Assembly: GCA_009924525.1 (NCBI GenBank)
Contig: RFRK01000005.1
Span: 1-34,044, forward strand
Reading direction: 5' to 3'
Source: Betaproteobacteria bacterium
GTDB taxonomy: Bacteria; Pseudomonadota; Gammaproteobacteria; Burkholderiales; Burkholderiaceae_A
Length of the DNA: 34,044 nucleotides
Below, one piece after another: positions 29,213 to 34,044 of this stretch. The stretch's first letter is position 1, and every line of letters begins with the position of its first letter. Made by a program: the position numbers and the translations under genes. The notes beneath the pieces are model-generated. The model was given only the letters and a program-made list of their open reading frames with translations, was not told the origin of the DNA and ran no database searches.

Positions 29213-30304
29213 ATGCAGCGCGCACAAGAGGCCGAGGTCAGATCGGTCACGTCAGAGCTTCGCATCGCAATTTGCGATGACTGGGAGCAGTGCGCACTCT
29301 CTAGCGCCGATTGGGGCGAGCTGCAGCAGCTCGCCGATGTTCAGTTTCTCTCCACGCCATTTCAATCCGCAGAAGATGCAATCCGCAGGCTTGCAGACTT
29401 TGACGCGATCTGCCTGATGCGTGAACGCACGCCCTTCCCTAAAGCGGTGATGGATCAGCTGCCTCGATTAAAACGACTGCTCTTTACCGGAGAGCGAAAT
29501 GCAGCTGTCGATATCGCCTATGCCCGCCATCTCGGTATTGAAGTCACTGGCACATCGAGCGGCCCCAATAAAGCATCCACTGCAGAACACACCTGGGCCC
29601 TGATTCTGGCTGCTACGCGTCGAATCGTGCCCGCGATGCAAGCCGCGCAGCAGGGCCAGTGGCGGCCAACTGATGATGGCCGCTATCCGCTGCCTGATGT
29701 TTTGGAGGGGGATCGGATCGGCATCATCGGCTTAGGTGCGATTGGCAGTCGAGTGGCTCGCATCGCGCAGGGCTTTGGCATGGAGGTTGTGGCCTGGAGC
29801 CAGAACCTGACGGATCAGCAGGCGTCATCGCTTGGCGTGCGCCGGGTTGAGAAAAATGAATTGATTGCAACTTCGAAAGTCATCAGCCTGCATCTTGTAC
29901 TCTCGGATCGCACGCGGGGGGTTATTGGGCAGACCGAGTATTCGCTGATGCGCCGCGATGCGTTGCTCGTGAATACCTCGCGATCCGGGCTGATCGATCA
30001 GGAGGGGCTCATCCCCGCACTGGATTCAGGCCGGCCGAGTCATGCAGCGCTCGATGTATTCGATCAGGAGCCGATTGCCGAAAATCACCCACTGCTCAGA
30101 CACCCCTGTGTGACCCACACACCCCATCTCGGCTATGTCGCCGCGCCTGTGATGGAGACTTTCTATCGGCAGCTGGCCCACGATCTCACTGTCTGGTCGC
30201 GACAGTGGCTTGATTCAAACGCTAACTCCGGGGATTATCGGCCTTCGTCGTCGGCCTCCGGGGTAACGCCCAACGCAATCAGAAAACGCGACACCATGTT
30301 GTAG
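29213..30304 (+). CDS. D-2-hydroxyacid dehydrogenase family protein
   Basis: 363 aa; GIIGLGAIGSRVARIAQGFGM NAD-binding motif, NTSRSGLIDQEGL, HTPHLGY; SD GGGGAGG. Confidence 0.92.
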   Translation: MQRAQEAEVRSVTSELRIAICDDWEQCALSSADWGELQQLADVQFLSTPFQSAEDAIRRLADFDAICLMRERTPFPKAVMDQLPRLKRLLFTGERNAAVDIAYARHLGIEVTGTSSGPNKASTAEHTWALILAATRRIVPAMQAAQQGQWRPTDDGRYPLPDVLEGDRIGIIGLGAIGSRVARIAQGFGMEVVAWSQNLTDQQASSLGVRRVEKNELIATSKVISLHLVLSDRTRGVIGQTEYSLMRRDALLVNTSRSGLIDQEGLIPALDSGRPSHAALDVFDQEPIAENHPLLRHPCVTHTPHLGYVAAPVMETFYRQLAHDLTVWSRQWLDSNANSGDYRPSSSASGVTPNAIRKRDTML

Positions 30305-30786
30305 GCGGCGATCACGCCGACCAGCTCCACCAATTGTGTTGCGCCCAGAGACTGATGCAGCCGCTGCATCAAATCGGCAGGCACCTGAATGTCGCGTGTC
30401 ATAAAGCGGGTTAACGCAATCGCATCTTGCTCCAGCTCAGAAAAAGCGGATAGCTTTGCATCTGCGTCGTCGATCATTCTGAGCTGAGCAACCTGCTCTG
30501 CAGTACCCCCAGCGGCCAATAGCTCTGGTGCGTGGTGAATGAATTCATACTCCGCACCGTTGAGGACTGCAACACCGCACATTGCGATTTCACGTAGCGT
30601 TGCTGGCAACGACAGATCGCGTCGCACGGCACCCATGAAGATGTTCCAGCCACGGGCATACGGAATGCTATGCAGCAGCATGCGATCCAGATTGATGAAC
30701 GCTCCGCCCCGCCGGGCTCTTATTGCATTAACGAGCTCTGCCGGCTCCTGAAGATCGGCGGGAACATAGGGAATCATGGGCTGCAT
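30235..30786 (-). CDS. carboxymuconolactone decarboxylase (CMD)-family protein
   Basis: 183 aa; CMD/AhpD-like helical region (LREIAMCGVAVLNGAEYEFIHHAPE); no AhpD-type CxxC pair visible. Confidence 0.82.
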   Translation of the reverse strand: MQPMIPYVPADLQEPAELVNAIRARRGGAFINLDRMLLHSIPYARGWNIFMGAVRRDLSLPATLREIAMCGVAVLNGAEYEFIHHAPELLAAGGTAEQVAQLRMIDDADAKLSAFSELEQDAIALTRFMTRDIQVPADLMQRLHQSLGATQLVELVGVIAAYNMVSRFLIALGVTPEADDEGR

Positions 30787-30884
30787 AGCGACCTCGTAAA
30801 TCAGAACGTGGGGCTCTTACTCTAGGGCTTTTTACTCGCCTGGAGGGGCCGAGTCGAATGGTGTAAACTTTCAGGCTGTTTTGA

Positions 30885-30960
30885 TCCTCGATAGCTCAGT
30901 TGGTAGAGCACCGGACTGTTAATCCGTAGGTCCCTGGTTCGAGCCCAGGTCGGGGAGCCA
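30885..30960 (+). tRNA. tRNA-Asn (anticodon GTT), CCA encoded
   Basis: TCCTCGATAGCTCAGTTGGTAGAGCACCGGACTGTTAATCCGTAGGTCCCTGGTTCGAGCCCAGGTCGGGGAGCCA folds as a standard cloverleaf with anticodon loop CTGTTAA. Confidence 0.97.
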
Positions 30961-31016
30961 CCCTTCGCTTGGCCCGCATCACCGCAATCTTCGGGTCCCA
31001 TCAAATAGCATTCATC

Positions 31017-31175
31017 ATGTCAGAGGCCACCCTGATCGTCGCGATGGAAGGACTGCTGATTTTCGGCGGCGTGATGGCCTTTGGAATCTGGCAGCTGCGC
31101 AGCATTAAAAAAGATCAGGAAGCAGCACGTCGTGAGCGGACTGACACGCCGACAGGCGATAAGGAAAATTCATGA
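31017..31175 (+). CDS. small predicted single-pass membrane protein (52 aa)
   Basis: MSEATLIVAMEGLLIFGGVMAFGIWQLRSIKKDQEAARRERTDTPTGDKENS: one TM helix plus charged tail; ATGA overlap with the next gene. Start 30969 also possible. Confidence 0.65.
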   Translation: MSEATLIVAMEGLLIFGGVMAFGIWQLRSIKKDQEAARRERTDTPTGDKENS

Positions 31176-31636
31176 TGCCGGTGACCGAATCCATCAACCC
31201 GCTTACTGAAGCCATACAGCTTGCGATTGCGCCAGTGTTTCTGCTCACAGGTGTCGCCGGTATGCTCAACGCTCTTGGCAGTCGTTTGGCCCGCGTCATC
31301 GATCGTGGCCGCGCACTCGAGGACATCCTCACCCAAAGCAGCCCTGGCTCCGAGCCGCGATTCGAACAATTCATGAGCGAACTTCAATCGCTGGATCAAC
31401 GACGCAAGATCATCAATGGCGCTACCGCGCTGATGGTGTTGTGTGCCGTGCTGATTGGGCTGACTGTCGTCGAGCTGTTTTATTCCACCGGACTACAAGG
31501 CCGGCTGCAGCTTTCGAATTGGGTGGCAACGACATTCCTGCTTGGATTTGGCTGTTTTATTGCCGCGTGCGTACTTTATTTGGTAGAGATCATTATCGCC
31601 TCGCGCAGCATCACGCTTTTCAAGAAGCGGCCTTAA
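31172..31636 (+). CDS. DUF2721 family membrane protein
   Basis: 154 aa; AIAPVFLLTGVAGMLNALGSRLARVIDRGRAL plus two further TM segments. Confidence 0.85.
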   Translation: MMPVTESINPLTEAIQLAIAPVFLLTGVAGMLNALGSRLARVIDRGRALEDILTQSSPGSEPRFEQFMSELQSLDQRRKIINGATALMVLCAVLIGLTVVELFYSTGLQGRLQLSNWVATTFLLGFGCFIAACVLYLVEIIIASRSITLFKKRP

Positions 31637-32864
31637 AGGGGCTGCTACGATGCAGCCTGTAGTCAAACAACGGAAAAAATAAGCAGCCCGCGCCGAGCGC
31701 TGCAAACCCGATTGCCCAATCCGTTGCAGAGGCTCCGCCACCGGAGAGATCAAGTGCCGCACCAAATACGGCTGGGCCAATCACGCCGCCCACACCGAAG
31801 CCGATTAGCGAATACAGGCCCATTGCAGCCCCCTTGACTTCGGGCTGTGCCGAGGCCACCAGTCCCGCGGTAAGTGTGGCGGAATCCGCCATGATCAGCA
31901 TGGAATAAATGAGAAACAGGCTAAACACGAGCCACCAGCTAATGCCTGCGGCAAGCGCCATCAGCACGCCCACGACTGAGGTCAGGCCCATCACCATCAC
32001 GATCCATGCTCGCCGACCAATGCGCAGCGCAACCTCGTTGCCGAGAATCGAAGCCGGCACGGAAAATACGCTGACAATCGCTGCGGCGGTTGCTGCAGAG
32101 ACCACCGTGAGCGTTCCCGCCGGCAGCAGGCTCACGCTAAAGGCAAGAAAAGCAACTGACCAGGCTCGCGAGCCGAAAAGCTCCGCGCAGTGGACACCGT
32201 ACCCCACGGTATAACCCAGACACTGCCGATCCCGAAGTACGGTCTGCCATGTATGAATCGGAAATAGACGCTGCAGTGACCAGGCCACAGCAGCCGAATG
32301 CCGCTCATGTGCCAACGGCCGGGTACTGACCAGCACAAGCAACGCTGCCATCAGCGGGCCCAATCCGCAAAGAAAAAAAGTCCATTGGGTGCCAAGTCGT
32401 GGCAAAGACTGGCCCGCGATCAATAACGAAGATGCAGCCCCAAGGCCAAAAAAGGCGGTGTAAAACGCAACAAACCTGGACTGCTCGCGGCCACGGGTCC
32501 GATCCGAAAGGATCTTTAACCCGGGCATATAGGTGGCAGCGATACCCATGCCTAAAAGCACCTGAAAAAATAACGCTGACAGGAAGCCCTCGGCCCCGAG
32601 CGCAAAGCCAAATCCAGCCGATGCCGCAATCAGGCTGCCGGCGGTGTAAATCCGCCGTGCGTCCATCACATCGGTCAGGCTTGACCAGGTCGAGACCGTC
32701 GCAACATAACCGATAAAAAAACCACTTGCGATCCAGCCGGCCTCGCTATTGCTTAAGGCCCATTCCTGCTGCAGCTGGGTCAGCGCAACCGCATAGGTCG
32801 AGAAGCCCAGAAGCGAAAAAATATGCGCCATCAGCAGCGAAACTGCGACGCGTTTCATCTGCAT
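31620..32864 (-). CDS. MFS transporter
   Basis: 414 aa with about 12 hydrophobic segments and MFS-like loops (SNSEAGWIASGFFIGYVATVSTWSSLTDVMDARRIY). Confidence 0.88.
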   Translation of the reverse strand: MQMKRVAVSLLMAHIFSLLGFSTYAVALTQLQQEWALSNSEAGWIASGFFIGYVATVSTWSSLTDVMDARRIYTAGSLIAASAGFGFALGAEGFLSALFFQVLLGMGIAATYMPGLKILSDRTRGREQSRFVAFYTAFFGLGAASSLLIAGQSLPRLGTQWTFFLCGLGPLMAALLVLVSTRPLAHERHSAAVAWSLQRLFPIHTWQTVLRDRQCLGYTVGYGVHCAELFGSRAWSVAFLAFSVSLLPAGTLTVVSAATAAAIVSVFSVPASILGNEVALRIGRRAWIVMVMGLTSVVGVLMALAAGISWWLVFSLFLIYSMLIMADSATLTAGLVASAQPEVKGAAMGLYSLIGFGVGGVIGPAVFGAALDLSGGGASATDWAIGFAALGAGCLFFPLFDYRLHRSSPFKAAS

Positions 32865-32870
32865 CGGTCG

Positions 32871-34044
32871 CTACCGCGCAATCCTGAACCAGGCGGCATA
32901 CATCGCTGGAAGCGAGAGCACGGTGAGCACCGTTGCCAAAACTAATCCCCCCATAATCGCCACCGCCATCGGACCCCAAAATACACTGTTCGAAAGCGGA
33001 ATCATTGCGAGCACGGCGGCTGCAGCCGTGAGAACAATCGGCCGAAAACGCCGTACCGCCGACTCAATCACGGCGGACCGATCGGGGATACCGCGCCGCC
33101 GATCTTGCTCAATTTGATCAATCAGAATCACCGAATTGCGCATGATCATGCCCGATAAGGCAATAACGCCAAGCATTGCAACAAATCCAAAGGGTCGATC
33201 CAGCACCAACAGCGATACCGCTGCACCCGCAATTCCCATCGGTCCTGTTAAAAATACCAGCACCGCCCTCGAGAAGCTCTGCAGCTGAATCACGAGCAAG
33301 GTAAAGATAATGAAGAGCATGATTGGCATCCCGGCCGCAATCGATAACTGCCCCTTTGAGCTCTCCTCAACCGCCCCGCCCACCTCGATTCGGACTCCCG
33401 ACGGAAGTTTCGAATGCATTGGCTCAAACGCTTTGAGCAATGCAGCGGTCATCGTCGCGCCCTGAATTCCGTCAACCACATCGGCCTGCACGGTCACCGC
33501 ATACTCTCGGCCTTCGCGCCAAACGATACCCGGCTCCCAGACCATACGTACCGTGGCCACTTGATGCAGTGGTACTGCCAGGCCTGTGCCTGAGGGAATC
33601 AGGGTCTCGGAAATCTGCGCAGTCTGCAGACGCTCTGCCGAGGGCAGTCGCAGCACAATCGGCAAAAGCCGATCGGCCTCGCGGTACTGGCCCACGGGCA
33701 CCCCACTGAATTGCGCTGCCAACACCTGGGCTACCGACTGGGCAGATACACGAAACTGCTGCGCTCGGGCTGGGTCGACATCGATACGGACTACGGCAAT
33801 CTGCTCGTTCCAGTTGTCGTTGACACCGAGCAGTCGCGTATCTTGCCGCATCGTGGCCTTTAACTCTTCGGCAATCGCCTTAATGGTTTGAGGTTCTGGC
33901 CCCACCACCCGGAACTGCACCGGGTAAGGAACGGGTGGCCCATTCGGCAGAAGCCGTACACGAATTCGCGCCTCGGGAAAGGCCTGCGGCAGCTCGCGAC
34001 TCAGAAACCCAATAAGCCTCTTGCGATCTTGCGCGGTCTTCGCA
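32871..34044 (-). CDS. efflux RND transporter permease subunit (AcrB/MdtB-like), C-terminal part; continues past the window end
   Basis: GFVAMLGVIALSGMIMRNSVILIDQIEQ and RFRPIVLTAAAAVLAMIPL. Frame is open from 33920 to the window edge (AKTAQDRKRLIGFLSRELPQAFPEARIRVRLLPNGPPVPYPVQFRVVGP). Confidence 0.93.
   Translation of the reverse strand, partial: AKTAQDRKRLIGFLSRELPQAFPEARIRVRLLPNGPPVPYPVQFRVVGPEPQTIKAIAEELKATMRQDTRLLGVNDNWNEQIAVVRIDVDPARAQQFRVSAQSVAQVLAAQFSGVPVGQYREADRLLPIVLRLPSAERLQTAQISETLIPSGTGLAVPLHQVATVRMVWEPGIVWREGREYAVTVQADVVDGIQGATMTAALLKAFEPMHSKLPSGVRIEVGGAVEESSKGQLSIAAGMPIMLFIIFTLLVIQLQSFSRAVLVFLTGPMGIAGAAVSLLVLDRPFGFVAMLGVIALSGMIMRNSVILIDQIEQDRRRGIPDRSAVIESAVRRFRPIVLTAAAAVLAMIPLSNSVFWGPMAVAIMGGLVLATVLTVLSLPAMYAAWFRIAR

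Noticed and set aside
30822-31004. 60 aa minus ORF (…SPTWARTRDLRINSPVLYQLSYRG…)
   Set aside because: It is the antisense translation of tRNA-Asn, a classic spurious protein type.
1-34044. CRISPR arrays, IS elements/transposases, integrons, prophage, toxin-antitoxin or retron-like systems
   Set aside because: No regularly spaced repeats, terminal inverted repeats, mobility genes or recognisable defence modules were seen; the window is dominated by conserved housekeeping genes.

Overview
This 34-kb window looks like a gene-dense, core-type chromosomal segment, probably from a betaproteobacterium (Burkholderiales-like; inferred from protein content and gene order). I found no phage, transposon, integron, CRISPR or obvious defence locus. 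The main content is: rluB(partial)-scpB, tRNA-Ser(GGA), acs, a class I fumarase, a GlcG/HbpS-like gene, an NlpC/P60 lipoprotein, a patatin-like lipoprotein with an alpha/beta hydrolase, a bdhA-like gene, comEC, a tatD family gene, a DUF2062 gene, lolD plus a LolC/E-type permease, recJ-prfB-lysS (prfB needs the programmed +1 frameshift), a full isc operon (iscR-iscS-iscU-iscA-hscB-hscA-fdx-iscX) with a GST gene coupled to its end, an LMW-PTP gene, uvrB, an aromatic/aspartate aminotransferase, a D-2-hydroxyacid dehydrogenase, a CMD-family gene, tRNA-Asn(GTT), a micro-membrane-protein/DUF2721 pair, an MFS transporter and a partial RND permease. I saw no clearly novel multi-gene system. The points most worth a second look are regulatory or architectural: tandem IscR type-1-like operators at an isc promoter, tiny divergent intergenic gaps (17-31 bp) whose -10-like elements suggest leaderless or bidirectional transcription, convergent genes that all abut or overlap, and a tRNA-Asn/small-protein/DUF2721 cluster. 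All calls come from reading the sequence; no database searches were run.
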